From Varanus komodoensis (taxonomy: Eukaryota; Chordata; Lepidosauria; Squamata; Varanidae): DNA of 64,000 nt. The stretch's first letter is position 1. Every line of letters starts with the position of its first letter. Of this stretch, positions 35,229-48,100 are shown piece after piece. Both the position numbers and the translations under genes were made by a program. The stretch is from contig NW_025336598.1 in assembly GCF_004798865.1 (NCBI RefSeq), positions 24,773,519-24,837,518 of the forward strand, given 5' to 3'. The notes under the pieces are model-generated. The model was given only the letters and a program-made list of their open reading frames with translations. It had not been told where the DNA came from and did no database searches.

Positions 35229-38180
35229 TCTTTCAATGTTTCAGAGACAACAGAAAGAAACATCAGATATACAAGGAGGAACTGAATCCATATCCAAGGC
35301 AAAAGATTCTCCTTCAGTATTGCATAAAGGAATTATGCTCCCTGATTACAGCAGATTTATTATTGTGGATAATGCACTTTTGGGTGTAAGCTAGTAAGTG
35401 AAGAAAGTGGTTCTTTTTATATTGTTTAAATAGCCATCCTTATTCTGTAGGCTTGGGGTGAATGTCATCCTTAGCTTCCGTGATGTTAACCGATGCGGGT
35501 CACTTCGGACATATTATTTTGATTTTAAAACAAATTCATAACATGATTTGCATTATACTGGCAATGTTAGATCACCACTCTTGCATTGCATTGCATCATT
35601 TGCCTAGACTGCGGTCTTTGATAAGGTGAGATTGCTGAAAGAGTAACAAATGGGATTTATCAGCCAAACAGTGTGCAAGGCTGTGATTGTTCTGTTTCAG
35701 TTACATTGCATTTCAGTTACATGGCAGATCAATTGTTAATGAATTCCACAACATTGAAATGTAGGTTCATGGCACAGTATAAAGATGAAAATCAATAATA
35801 TCCTTTCAAGACAGAAATTATGTGTAGAAACCCAAGCACAGAATGTATCTTTCTACAACTGCATGAATGGCTGCCAGTACTTCATTTTGATCCATGAAAG
35901 CCAATGATGCGTAGCCCACCATATGTTCACAATACAAATAGAAAAAAATGATAAAGGAATGCATAGTGCAGTAAATAATAAATATATATTTTTTATAAAA
36001 TCCCCTCATAGATATTATCCACTTTAATATTAAACTTCTATTCTCCTACCCAGTGGAGGATAGTCTCCAAAGTGCCTTTTTTACTTTCTCTAGATCAATC
36101 ATTCTTTGTAATTGTATTCTAATTATTGCACTCAGTGGGGTGGGAATAGTCACTGAAGATTTACGTCGTGTGGGGCATGTGAAAATTGTGATGTGCAACC
36201 TCAGGACATCTTATGAGCTTCCCATTTAATTCCAATGAATGGTTCTGTCTCTATGCCTATGTATTTGTTTGTTTTTCAAAAGAGGTTTTTTCAGCCATAA
36301 CAATTTTTACCACACCTTTCAATACCAAGCATATTCTCTCAGAAATACATCTCAGTGAGTTCATTGCATCTTATTTCCTAGGCTATATTTAAAATTTGAT
36401 TGACTCAGTAGAATTCGTTCTGTTCATATCAAGGGACCCCCTGTCCCCACAAGAGGATTACAATGCATTTATAACATGGATAGACTGCAGCAATCAGATG
36501 AAGTAATAGTGTTTTGGGCTCTGAGATCTGGTTGAGTGCTGTGTCGCCCCAAATCTAGCCTTAAATAAATACATAAGCAAGCAAGCAACTCAGCCAGCCA
36601 CTCTGAGAACCTAGGGTCTGTTCTAGGGATTGCTTTACCCATGGTGGGTGGTTGTATGAACGTGGATGACCAGTCCTACTGTGGGTAAAGTCCAGTGTCC
36701 AGATACTCACTTGGGAATAGCTGCAAAAACCCCTTGTTGCTTTCCAGAGCTTCCCCTAGCTACCACCAGTGTCAGCTGACCCACAGGTGCATAAACAGCA
36801 TGTGTGGGTGCTTGGCTCAGCCTGGCTGCCCTTCCTGCCTTAAGCAAGAGCCATTTTCAGGACCCTGCAGCTCTTTTGCATTTTTAACTTTTTTTTTTCT
36901 TTTGCGAGCAGGAAAACCAACTCACAGCCGGCTTTTCCAGGCCTTGATTTGACAGCCAGAGACAGGCCTTTTGAACTACCCGAGCAGCACCTTGGAGAAG
37001 CTGCCAGAACTTTTAATGTATTTATTCTGCATACAAAATGTATGCAAACAAAATGTGTGCAAACCATGCTTAATTTTTTTAAAACTGTTTGCAGTTCTGC
37101 AGCAGGTACCAAGCTGGACATTACTCCAAGCAGCTTGCAAGTAGTTTCCTCTGCTTTTGATTTATTTTAACAGCTGTCAAAGGGCAAGCTCTCACAAGAA
37201 ACCAAGCACACAACTGGTCTTTACCCACAAAAAGACAATGGTGTGATTTACACCCTTTTGTACCAAGTTCCCTTTCCCCCCAGTCTGACCATCCTCAGGA
37301 TGCTGTATGTTTTGCACTCCCCATAATCTAGCTGCTTGGCAAAGTGCCCCCCTTTTTTTCCTGGGGAAAAAGGAGTTTTAAGAGCTTTGGCAGCTAGCTC
37401 AAGGGGACTTTGACAAGACAATGGGGTTTTTGCACTTGGATATATGGCTGTATATAAAGTGCATTTAAACACCAATATATTGATTTAATAGGCCAGTGGG
37501 TGTCAAACAACAATCCTTGAGTAATAAATAGAATCATTTATTTGGATAACATTAGGATTTCAAACCATGTGAAACATGTCCAGTTCACTAAATCATTTGA
37601 ATCACAGTCACGGTTAATGAGTTTCTCATATAATTAAAATGAAATATCACTTCCTTTACAAGACTGTATTTTTAATAGCCTTTTACTTTTTCTCTCTTTC
37701 TGCATAACTGATGGCTCCTGAGGAAAGTGGATATGCAAATTGGAAAGTGAAGCATGGCAGAAATGTTTATCGTCTCCTTGGCTCTGTCTGCATTCAAAAC
37801 TATTAGATGAAGGAAGACACAACACTGAATATTAAAAAGATGCACATTTGTGCTAGCTGAATCATAGGGCAAGGTTACCAGTATCTGTAACGATTCTGGG
37901 ACATGTCCAACACTTTGCAAAGGTCTTTGTAAGAAAAGCTGAGCAGCTGCAGCCTGTGACCAGGTCTTCTTGCCATGAATGTCTGCAAAGGCACTGATGC
38001 TCAGCACAGAGGAGATGGGATGCAAGGCTTGCATACAGGTGCAGGTACACCATGCAGGTGCAGTGCTGTTGTCTGAGGGGTGGAGCGATCATTTGCAGTG
38101 CAGCAGCATCTGTGGAATGGAGCTTGAGAGCTGGTGCAGGGTAGGGGTCATGACTGTGAGCCGCTGGCCATGGGGATATA
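35229..38180. other. No gene seen; possible conserved non-coding stretches
   Basis: Three sub-regions (35440-35740, 36990-37230, 37540-37800) are repeat-free, high-complexity and rich in homeodomain/octamer-like words. See findings. Frames up to 143 codons have no family features. Confidence 0.4.
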
Positions 38181-38285
38181 GACACTGCCTTGTACTAAGT
38201 CAGGCCGTGTGTCCATTTAACCTAGTATTGCTGACACTGAATGGCAGCGGCACAAAGAAACTGCACCCTTCTTCAGGCAATGTTT
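38181..38285 (-). repeat. tRNA-Ala-like SINE, body fragment, minus strand
   Basis: The minus strand reads 'gctgccattcagtgtcagca' then 'atactaggttaaatggacac' and '..gcctgacttagtacaaggc'. This is the body of the SINE family seen with its tRNA head at 56463-56640. The head is missing here. Confidence 0.6.
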
Positions 38286-38952
38286 CTGCTCTGCCACTCA
38301 ATGGCAGCCCTTCTCCCAACCAGAGGATTCCACTGTCTCTTCAGCCATGCGTTTCACGCTGTGTCTTAAAGCACGTCTTTACTCACTTATCCCCAAGGTC
38401 CCTTCTATAGTATGCTGATAATAACCATTATCCACCAAGCTAAGGTAGTAATGAGATGATGATAGGCTTTTCTACACAAGGCTATTAATCTGCTGCATTT
38501 ATTTTTGGTTTCATCACAGAAGGGAGCTCCGAGCGCTGCAGCAGGAGCATCTCCTTTCCTGCTTTTCTAGTACAAAAGGGCTAGATGGCACCGTGACGTA
38601 GCAAGATAGTGCAAGTGCACAAGAGGAGATCTCATTTTCTTTTGCAATGAGAAAGAAAGCCGCTTCCATCGCTCAAGAAAGCTGATGGCTTGAAGGTTTG
38701 TGACAACCAAGTAAGGAGCAAAATCAAAAAGTTGAAAGGGATGAGAGAGCAAAGATGACCAAAGTCAAGAACAAGATAATGAGTTAGGGGCCCTCTAGCC
38801 AAAACTGGTTTATCTGCCCTAAAGAGTTGGAATGTGGCGGTCTTTGCTGTATCAGCATGCTTGTGGAGCACATTTGTAACCCAAAAAGTATATACACCAT
38901 GTTAACTTTGTATCCTGCAGATAGTTGTTCGGCTTTGCTAAACCCTTTTTCC
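38286..38952. other. No gene seen
   Basis: There is a GC-richer stretch around 38520-38620 with a CRE-like 'gtgacgta' near 38594. No gene or repeat is recognised. Confidence 0.35.
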
Positions 38953-39067
38953 TATTTATTTGTATTACTTATTTATCAGATTTATATCCTGCCTTAAAAA
39001 AGGAAAAGAATTCAAAGAGGCTTACATCATTCTCCTTCTCCTGCTCTTAATCCTATTCCCACAACAA
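38953..39067 (-). repeat. SINE 3' half, minus strand
   Basis: 'tatttatcagatttatatcc' with 'tgccttaaaaaaggaa' and 'gcttacatcattctc...cccacaacaac' corresponds to the 3' half of the SINE family at 6812-7026. The tRNA head is absent. Confidence 0.6.
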
Positions 39068-39419
39068 CACTTTGTTCTGAAGAAACTTATCTTTTCTAAG
39101 AAACTGTTTCCAGAATCAGTCTCATTTAATCCCCAGTTTCAAGTAATACCCCATTTCCCCTGGGTTAAAAATACTCATGCATAGTGCTGTTTACAAGGAG
39201 GAACAAAACTGAGGTTCATGATGCTGTCTGATGACACCATAAACAACTTCTATTAGGGAATGGTGAGTGCATAACAAATACCTAGTGTGGAAAAGCTTTG
39301 TGATGTCTGAGACATCTGAGCGCCCGTTCCCAAACCATGTATCTACTTCACAGGCAGGCAGGAAAATTAGAAGCTTTATTGTGTGCCAGGGTGTCATAGA
39401 AGACTGGTTGGCTGCATCG

Positions 39420-39485
39420 TTAATTAATTAACTTCATATGCTGCCCAAAGGGCAAATGCCCTTGGGTGGCTTACATAACAAAAGC
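39420..39485 (-). repeat. LINE/SINE 3' tail remnant, minus strand
   Basis: The stretch '(ttaa)n cttcatatgctgcccaaagg' followed by 'cttgggtggcttacata' is the terminal 65 bp of the LINE-type tail. Confidence 0.5.
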
Positions 39486-40024
39486 CCCATTCAGCGTTGT
39501 GGTTTATAAATTGTTTTGTAATTTGTAAGGAAATGGACAGCATCACTATCCCACTTTTTATGCCTACCCAGATCAGAGGCTTTCCACCGCTCAGCACAGG
39601 GCTAACGGCAGTGGGTGGCTGATGGTCCTGATGATCCCTGTTGCATTGGCTGGCCTTTTGCTTCACTGTCTGATCCTCCAGCCTTGGATCCTTGTGCCTG
39701 AAATGAAATGCAGGCCTCTCCCCTGACCACACATCCCTTTTTAAAATAGGCATTATAGACATTAAAGCTTCTGTAATTTGGGTGTATGCACTTTTGTTGG
39801 GGGTCTGGGTCCCAGATATTTTTGGTTACCCCTGATAAGCATGTGTTGAAATCTCTTACTTTGAAATAATAGGACCTAACAAGGGCATAAGATTTATATG
39901 AAGTATAAATCTACCTGGCATTTCCATTCACCCTGCTTTTCCAGCACATTTATCATTTACATTCATGAGTCCCTGTCATCAAAAGTCATGTGTGTGTGTT
40001 TCATGTGATAAACATATTCATTTC
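39486..40024. other. No gene seen
   Basis: The tract between two retroelement fragments has no recognised content. Confidence 0.35.
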
Positions 40025-41695
40025 CTTGAAGCCAAGATTACTGACCTGGAGAAGCAGAGAGGCAGACAAGTTGGATGATGGGACCCCCAGGGACCAACTA
40101 GCAGGGTCCCATCTCCTGGGTCACAGCTCCTTTGCAGTCACAGAGAAAGGGGGTCTCGGGAGAGGTGGGTATCATTCTGAGGAAGAGGGAAACAATCCCT
40201 TAGAAAGGGACATTCCTTGGAAGACAAGCATGTATCCTCTTGCAGAGATGATATACCTCTATGGGGTGGTAGTGGGATATTTGATCATCGGGAACATAGA
40301 AAATTGGGTTTGCAATGGACATGTGGGCAGTATGGTGAATTGCTTGCCTGATGCAGAGGTGGTGGGTATCACACCACCTAGGTAGCCTTGTGCAGGGTGG
40401 TCCACATTGGTACCAGTGATGTGGAGAAAAGTAAGCCCAGTATAGGTTGCTATGTAGAAGGCTGAAATCCAAGACCTCCAAGGTGGCCTTCTGCAAAATG
40501 CTATCAGTTCCATGTGCAGGGCCAGATAGACTGGTGCAACCATGGTCCCAATGCGTGGATGAGACAGTGGGGTACAGGGGAGGGTTTCACGTTTGTGAGG
40601 TATGGGGGATGTTTTTGGACAAGCCAGGCCTGCTCAGGAGGGAAGGGCTCCACTTGAACCAAAATGGAACCAGACTGATGGTGCATAATCATTAACAAGG
40701 TGGCAGAACAACTTTTAAATTGAACCCTGGGGGGAAGCCAACAGGAGGTGGGAAGCATCTGGTTTGGGTCAAATCATCCCTAGTGGATGAAGGTGAGGAC
40801 ATTTTAGATTGCTCAAGTGGGGAAGGGGAGGAAGCAGATAACGAGGTTATGGAAACCACAATAACCATCTGGAGAGAACAGTGCCAGAAAAATAGTTGCA
40901 TGTGACTAGAAGTGCTTAGCAATTTCTATGTAAATGTCAGAAGCTTTAGAGCCGAAATAGGAGAGCTGGACTACCTGGTGATAAAGAGAAGCTGGTGGGC
41001 ATTCAGAAACCTGCCGGGGTGGAGATAACCAATGAGATACAGTCATCTCTGGATATAAACTGCATAGGAAAGACAGGGAAAGGTGTACTGGAGGGAGTGT
41101 TGCCCTCCATGTCCAGCAAAATTGATAATTTAAGGTGTGAAGACTCCTTCACAGAAGCAGTATGGGTGAAACTCCCAGGCTTCAAAACTAACTAAGTCAT
41201 AGGAATGCGCTATTGTACCCCACAGCAAACAGTTCAGGGTGACCTTGAAATGGGAAACGAAATCAGGGAGGCCTCCAGCAAAGCCAGGGAGAAGACACCT
41301 TCCTTTAAAAGAATGGAAGTCTTGCCCAAATGAAAAGAACAGGCAGGACCACGACCTTGCACAAGGGAAATGCAAGCAGACAATCGGAGAAGCAAAGAAA
41401 CACTTTGAGGAGCATATTGCTAACACCATCAAGGCCAACAATAAAGACTTGATCTTTAAATATATCAGAAGAAAGTGGCTAAACAAGTAGCTGGACTGTT
41501 GGATGGTAATGGAATTAAAGGAGCACTAAGCAAGGCTGAGGAGATTGCAGAGGAGCTGAATGTAAGCTTTTCATCAGTCTTCACAGCAGAGGATGAGGAG
41601 CAGATACCTGCCCCCAAGCTCATGCATTCTGGAAGGGAGTCCGAGGAATTAGGGCAGATAGTAGTGACAAACGATGAAATTCTAAATCGTAAAGG
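40025..41695 (+). mobile_element. CR1-like LINE relic: ORF1 end, endonuclease start, pre-RT linker
   Basis: In order on the plus strand, an ORF1-like stretch starts 'ITDLEKQREADKLDD' at about 40040. An SGNH-hydrolase-like region of ORF1 follows (GYLIIGNIENWVCNGHVGS near 40270-40325, VVHIGTSDVEKS at 40399-40434, EGLHLNQNGTRLM at 40645-40683). The start of an ORF2 endonuclease is at about 40915-40980 ('FYVNVRSFRAEIGELDYL'), with SFTEAVWVKLPG at 41148-41183. At about 41190-41240 the frame jumps to the pre-RT linker (KKHFEEHIANTIKANN, FKYIRRKW, EELNVSFSSVFTAEDEEQ, about 41395-41600). The rest of the endonuclease, the RT and the 3' end are missing. Small frameshifts and stops occur throughout. CR1 clade is the best fit. 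Confidence 0.75.
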
Positions 41696-42159
41696 AAAAT
41701 TACTATGTATAGAACTGGAATTATTTACATATTAGTTTTGAAAGGGGTAGAGAGATAATTCTTTCCCTAGATCAGTGGTACTGCATTTACCACCTCCTTG
41801 AGGTACCGTTACCATATTGGGCAGCCAATGGAAATGCAGTTTATAACTCTGAAGAATTGATGAATGGGTGAAGAGGACTATGTGATTAGTGTTGTGATCC
41901 CAACAGCCCACTACCCCAAAATGTGGTCACTTTACCACGTGCTAAACTTCTTTTGAAATGGAGGGATAATTCAAAAGCGGTTTCGATCTGGCATGCTGGT
42001 CAAATGTATAAAAAATTACATGGGGTGAGTGTAAGCTCCTTGTGTGGGTCTAAGCAGCTCATCAGAACCTGACACCTACAGATCCTGCTTCATAGTCCCC
42101 CCCCCCACTACTTACACTTTTTAACCTAAACAAATAGCGTATGCATTTTAAAATTATAG
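41696..42159. other. No gene seen
   Basis: The tract lies after the truncated LINE and includes a C-run near 42100. Nothing is recognised. Confidence 0.35.
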
Positions 42160-42370
42160 CAGAGGTGCACAACCTGTTTTTACTGGGACCCCCAGTAGTT
42201 TTTACTGGGGCCCCCAAGGGAGCCCTGCCCCCATACCTTTGCCAAATTCCTCATGGACTCCTTTCCCCAGAAAACCTAATACAGATAGCTTTGTGTGTGC
42301 GTGATTGTGCACACAACCAGCAAGCTAGCAATCCATGCAGGTGCTGGCCCAAAAAGGTTGTGCATTCCTA
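42160..42370. mobile_element. Short hAT-like element with inverted ends, 211 bp
   Basis: The left end 'cagaggtgcacaacctg' is mirrored by the right end 'aaaggttgtgcattccta'. Inside, a 20-odd-bp unit ('gtttttactggg[a/g]ccccc') is duplicated at about 42175-42215. Any target duplication is degenerate (at best five of eight bases). Confidence 0.55.
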
Positions 42371-43439
42371 ATATTTGTGATAGATGAGTGTGTGTATAAA
42401 ATGGAGTCCCATTTTTGGATAAGACGCATATGCTACTGCAGTGCAGAGCTCATTAGCAATCAATAAGAAAGCATTGCAGAATTGTCCTGGACTGAAGCCT
42501 GACCATAAATTACTATAACTCATTCACCTTTCTGAAAATGACAGTGACAAAATGAACCCTTTACTCCCTCCACCCCTCCCATTTAATCCAATTATTTGCA
42601 CCAGGTGAGTATGTTTATTGCAATACTTTGTGAGGGTCAGATCAGGCAAATGTGGTGCAATGTTTAATTACTGTATTCCAGGATCATGTTTTGTCCTCCT
42701 GAGATGCTTCTAACCCTGTTGGCCACACTACAGTGCAGGACTTTAGCAGCTCTCTGCTTTAATAGATCAGGAGCTGACAAGACTGAAATTAGATGTATGT
42801 CACAACTCATCTTCCATCTGCTCTGACATGAGGGGTGGTGCGTGTACATGTGTGCGCAAGCCATGGACCACTGATGCAGAACGCTATCTACCATGAGCGC
42901 ATTCTCTTTCAGTTACTCAGCAGGGAGAGTATTTCTTTCATGCTTCTCTGGTTATAAAAGGAAAGAATGGGGTCATTTGCCTGCCTCTCTTTAATGATTG
43001 ATGTGAAACTACCACTTTGTGCTCATGTGGCTGGCAAAGTTCCTTGCAAACTGATTTGCCAACAGAGACAATAATAAAGGTACAAATTGTTTGCTACTGA
43101 TGTGAAATGCTGGGATATCAAGAGAAGAAGACCATGTGTACATACACTTCTCTATTCTGTAAATGTGCATGGCTATGTATAGCACTGAGGCAATAGACAA
43201 AGCAAATGATGGTGGTTTTAATGCTTAAGGATCAGCTATGCATCTTTTTGCAAAATAAATAAATGTGGGTATATGTCAAGGACAAGAGTGTCTTTGAAAT
43301 ACTACTTTTAGCTATCTTTGGAAAAAGTGGACATGCTGCAAATATTTCCTCTTTATACTCTTTGAAGTTGCCCTAATTAATGTCATACTGGAACTCACTT
43401 AACATCACAAGTATTTTGAAGATTTTTATTAAGTTTAGA
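42371..43439. other. No gene seen
   Basis: Nothing is recognised. Short frames only. Confidence 0.35.
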
Positions 43440-43565
43440 TTTGATTTGCATGTTCTGCAATGTACCACATCTTGGGGAAGAAGCTGGCACAATAGATGAA
43501 TGGAGATGGATGGTAATCCTCTGTGGGCCATATCTGGTCTGCAGGTTGGAGATTCCCCATACCTG
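43440..43565. mobile_element. hAT-like right-end fragment
   Basis: 'tgtgggccatatctggtctg' followed by 'caggttggagattccccata' and 'cctg' resembles the right terminus of a reptile hAT family (minus-strand 'caggtatggggaatctccaa' then 'cctgcagacc'). The left end was not found. Confidence 0.4.
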
Positions 43566-44610
43566 TTAAAGTGTGATTTTATGTATGCCAAGTTACTCTT
43601 TCCCCCTGTTGAACAACATTGAAATGCCCTTTCTCCCAGTGCCATGTTATAAATTGCTTTTGACCTCCCCTCTCTTTCAAAAGCATTTTGCCAACTCATA
43701 CAGCTTAGAGAACTATTATTGTAGGAACCATTTAATTTCCCCCTTGGAACTACTTGCGTGGTTCTTTGGATATTCGGCTAATAATCACTTAACATAACTG
43801 AAGGCTCCCTTGTGTATCAGAAGCACATTTTTTTACTAGGACTAGGTGTGACTATTAAGCAACTTCATAGCTGCTGCCAAGGTACACAATCTATGTGCAT
43901 CTGCTTCACCTTTTCTTCTGGGACTCTATATTGCAATTATGCATTCATTCAGATAGTTCATTTTGAAAGTTCTGGCTGTGCTTTTGAAAGCACGATTTGC
44001 TGTCTTCTTGCCGAGATGGAATAACATTATCAATGGAGCACTTTTCACTGCGGGAGGGACTAGAAACTATTAGATGTGTGAAGAGCTTTTGTTTCTTCAC
44101 CTGCTAGGTAGAGGTCTCACTGGCCTAGCAGGCAGTGATTAATTTACATGCTTTCCTTTTGTCTGTGGGAGCAGTTGTTCCTGTATATAATACATATTCA
44201 CCCTTCATAAATAAAACTTGCAAGTTGCCAAGGATAAATGTACATTTTCTGGGATATTATGTTAAATTCCAGCCTGATACAATGTGGCTCATTCATTGTA
44301 TGTATTGGCAACAGCACTTCCTCAGCCAAGTATTCTATCCAATGTGTAGTGTACTTCATAAAGTAAACTTCATGTCTGAAGCTTTGACTCATAGATGTAA
44401 AGACATTTTCCTTTTAGGTTTGCTTTGTAATTAGAGTACCTGGGCTGCATTTGCCCCATATTACCATGTCCTGAGTGTCATGGATGTGCCTTAACTAGTT
44501 TGAGATATTCTTCTTGCTGCTGTCTTGTTGGAGAAATGCACAGCAATCTCTTGTTCAGATTTGTGCATAGTGTCCTGAACTATCCAGGTGCAAAGTTCGA
44601 CTTCCTGTAG
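43566..44610. other. No gene seen
   Basis: There are no recognised elements. The longest frame is about 99 codons. Confidence 0.35.
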
Positions 44611-44612
44611 GC

Positions 44613-45155
44613 CAGCAGTTCTCAACCATTCTTCTATCAGGGCCCACTTGGGAGAGCTGAACAGGACGGAATCCCACCCGTCACAGAATGGTGACCAATG
44701 GAGGCAGTTTGGCACAGTCAACTGTCCGTTGCTGCTAATTGTTTACATAATCCCTCTTTGCTAAAGTCTTTGCCTGCTCCAAGGAGATTTCATGATTCAG
44801 CTTTCCTCAAGTGAAATGGGGTGGAATCTGCTGATCAGGAGGCTCCACAGGATGTTTGTTGTCTTCCCTGAATTTAATCTTATTTATTAAGATTATTTTA
44901 AATGATTGTTATTAAACTGGGAGATTGCCACAATGGAAAACCAAGTGCAACCCTTTATTTGTGTTCATAAGACTGTATTTTAGGGCTCAGACCCTCATTT
45001 CTTTTTTATATTTAGGTTACTCTTCTATTTGTCTCACTAGTTTGCCTTCTGGGAAATGACTGTTTTGTGACCACCTACCATTTTATGAGTGTGCCCATGA
45101 TGCTCTCCCAAAATTCCAAATTTGCCTAGTGACCTCACAGGTCAACAACCTCTGC
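44613..45155. mobile_element. Possible degenerate hAT element
   Basis: The left 'cagcagttctcaaccattct' with 'tatcagggcccactt' resembles a hAT terminus, and the right 'gaggtcaacaacctctg'-like end near 45135-45155 is partly complementary (10 of 15 bases). The match is weak and the two ends may be unrelated. Confidence 0.25.
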
Positions 45156-48100
45156 TTTAAGGAGGAAAAACTGCTCAATTTTCTCACTTTCACCATGCCT
45201 CTAGAAGTCTTCCTACCCATCGGCTGTCTTTTCTTTGCCCTTCTTCTTTTGTGCTTGCTTTGTATGCTATGCCAATGCTCAGTTTCCCTCCTGTAGCAGC
45301 TGCTACTTATCTGTTTGTCTTTATTCTCAGGTTTTAAAAAATTGCTATTAAAAATATCAGTCTGAAGTGTAACTGGTTCCTGTGGCCACATGTGCCATAG
45401 CACAGGGGGTCAAGCCAAGAGGCACTGGGCAGTCTGCAGCATGGAGATGTACCTGAAATTTGACTGAGAAACATTCACATAGATACACATTCATTTAGTG
45501 TCTTGTTTACATAGCAGGTTTAGGACTTGGCATATCTTGCTCTGAAGAAAACAAAAGTTGCCACCTGGATTGAAAGTTCTAGACTGAAATTGTGTCACAG
45601 CAGAAGAGGGTTTAAGTTTTCCCCTGTGCTGTTTTTCTGCTGATCCACTCACCCAAACCTGCCACTAGCCACCATTTCCCCATAGGATGCTATTTGCCAG
45701 TGCTGGGAAAGTTTAGATAAATCCTTATAGGAAAAAGGTTGCTTATATATGCCTTCATGTTATAAAATCAAACCTACAACATCCCTGCCTCTCCCTCTCA
45801 GAAAGAACCAGAATTCCAAGCCAGGCTTCTGTTTAGCAAGCTGGTCCTTCAAGAGACTGGAACTCTCACTCACCTGAGATGCTGCTGCATTTTTGCAAAA
45901 GTGCTTGCTGAAGGGGGTCTCCAAGGGAAATTAATCCCTGTCTGTTCTTTTGCTAACAGCAGCAACGACTGATAAGGGTGCCAGCCGGAATTTCAGTCAC
46001 CCTTATTTGCATGTTCAAACTCACAGCTAGGACTCACAATAATCCTTGCCTTCCTGAATTGTAATGTCAAATCTCCTGTTATCAACGCTATTGTATTAAA
46101 TCTCCTCTGCAGATCTCTCACATTCTCTTGACTGTTCCCTTTATTTCATCGTCATCTGCCCTGCTGCTGTGTACACCTGACTCAGAACCTATAAAACACT
46201 CTGTATATGTTCTAAAAGCTTGTATCTGGTCAAATCTCTGTTGCAAGTTGGGTTCTCTGCAGAGGGTGCCTGGGTGCTCTTTCAAGAAACTGCTGAGGTT
46301 CAAGGCGCAAGTGGACTTCCCTACCAAATCTGTTTATTCATTCTCACAGCTGCTATTGAGATGCCCCAACACTAGCATTGCCGTCAAGGGCAATTTTGGG
46401 TTGGAATTTTTGGTTACTCTCCTCCCTGTGTGCTGCAGTCCAAATCCAGAGGGGGAAGGTGCACAGCTGCTTTTTGTAAAGAAATAGTATGGCCAGCCTT
46501 AAGTATGCTATTAAAATAGGTTACCCACATAATTTATGTACCCTTACCCTGAATAATGTGTAAATTGCAATTTGGCAACCCTTGCAATTTAGGCACATCA
46601 CACACCAGTAAGTGAGTAAGGTCCAAGTATCTTACATTTTGCTTTGTTTGAGGTTTTTATTTTGGTAGTTTAAAAATATTTTTACTAGTTTTCTTGTTCA
46701 CATGCATAGTATTATTTGTGGGATTTCTTAAGTATGCAATGTGGTACTGTAAGTTATAACAATATTGCTGTTTCTCAACTCATTGAAAAGTCCCACAGCT
46801 GTGCGCACTTCAGGATTGAAGGGATAGAAGGAAACCTGATAGCCAGGTGATGGCCGCCTCCGAAAAGGTCACCATCTGTAGAGGGAGACATGTGAAGTAA
46901 TTGAATTGTAGTTACAGCCAGTTTTTTGTTGTTGCCAGGAAACTGTAACCTTGCCACTCCTGTCAGACCAGTTCGAATGGCCCTCGTGCAGCTGGAGCCA
47001 GGAAAAGAGATGCTGAAAACAAATAGTTTATTGTCCCCAAACCTTTTGACTGAGGTTCAATTTTTCAGCCTTGCTTTTTAGCACTATCATTTTAGCAAGG
47101 GAAAGCAGAAGTGTTGAAGAATCTGCATACTAGAAAGGACAGCTGGTCATGTATTATCCAGTAGCCTACAGCAACGGTATTAATAATTATTAATAATATC
47201 AGTACTCTTTGGCCCTCTTTGCAAACTCGGGGCATTTTTATGGGACATGCATTTGGCTGAACCTGTGAGGGGTTAAAGTAGTTGAGGCTCAGAGCTGTGT
47301 CCTTGCACTCACTTCCTCCACCCTCAGCCCTGGCCCCGGCCCAGTTCAGGCCTTGCCTTGACAAGGTCTAAAAGATAGTTCTGTTCTCTTCCTACACACT
47401 TGAACATGACTCTGCCTTATCAGGGTTCCAATCTCACGATGGTAAGACTCATTGTATTTCTACCCAAATTATGATCATTTCAAAATCTGCATCTATACAT
47501 CTCCTTAGGCACATTTTGTGCCTGACCTCTTCTGCCCTCTTTTCTTGATGAGGCATTTCCTCTTTTTTGCCGATTCATAAGTGGCTAACTGAAACCTGTA
47601 ACAAAATGTTGCAGCCTAGAGAGCTCTGATTGAGGTTCCAGCTAGCCATGGCCTCTTTGAGGATACTATATATCATTCCCTTCCCCACTGGTTATTGGTT
47701 TGCCCCCAAAAGTAATTGTTTGTATTCATTTTTTTCAATACCCAAAGCTCTCTGGCTAAGTTCCTAAAATAGGTCATTCAACATTCCATGTCCAATGAGG
47801 AATCTCAGTCTTCATGGACTGTTTTTAGCCCCCCACCCCCTATTAGTACATGTTTTTATACACCTGCAAAACTTTGCACTCCACCAGGCTTGCTCTTGTG
47901 CATGGATGGTTACATAACCATAAGGGGTTTTTATTTTTGAACAGTACACAGCTCTCCATTATGACTGAGCTTAGGCCAAGTGTGGTTTGTCTGAATTAAA
48001 ACAAGCCAGGATCCAGCTGTGCCTTCATCTCCTGTGGTTTATGCTAAATGGGATTTAACATAAACCACCGTTCTCCAAGTATGGACAATGGGGTGCTGCA

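Noticed and set aside
37979-38410. Plus-strand open frame of 143 codons
   Set aside because: It crosses a SINE body fragment (38181-38285) and has no protein-family signature.
44613-45155. Confident hAT element
   Set aside because: The ends agree at only about 10 of 15 bases with no clean target duplication, so it was kept only as a low-confidence feature.
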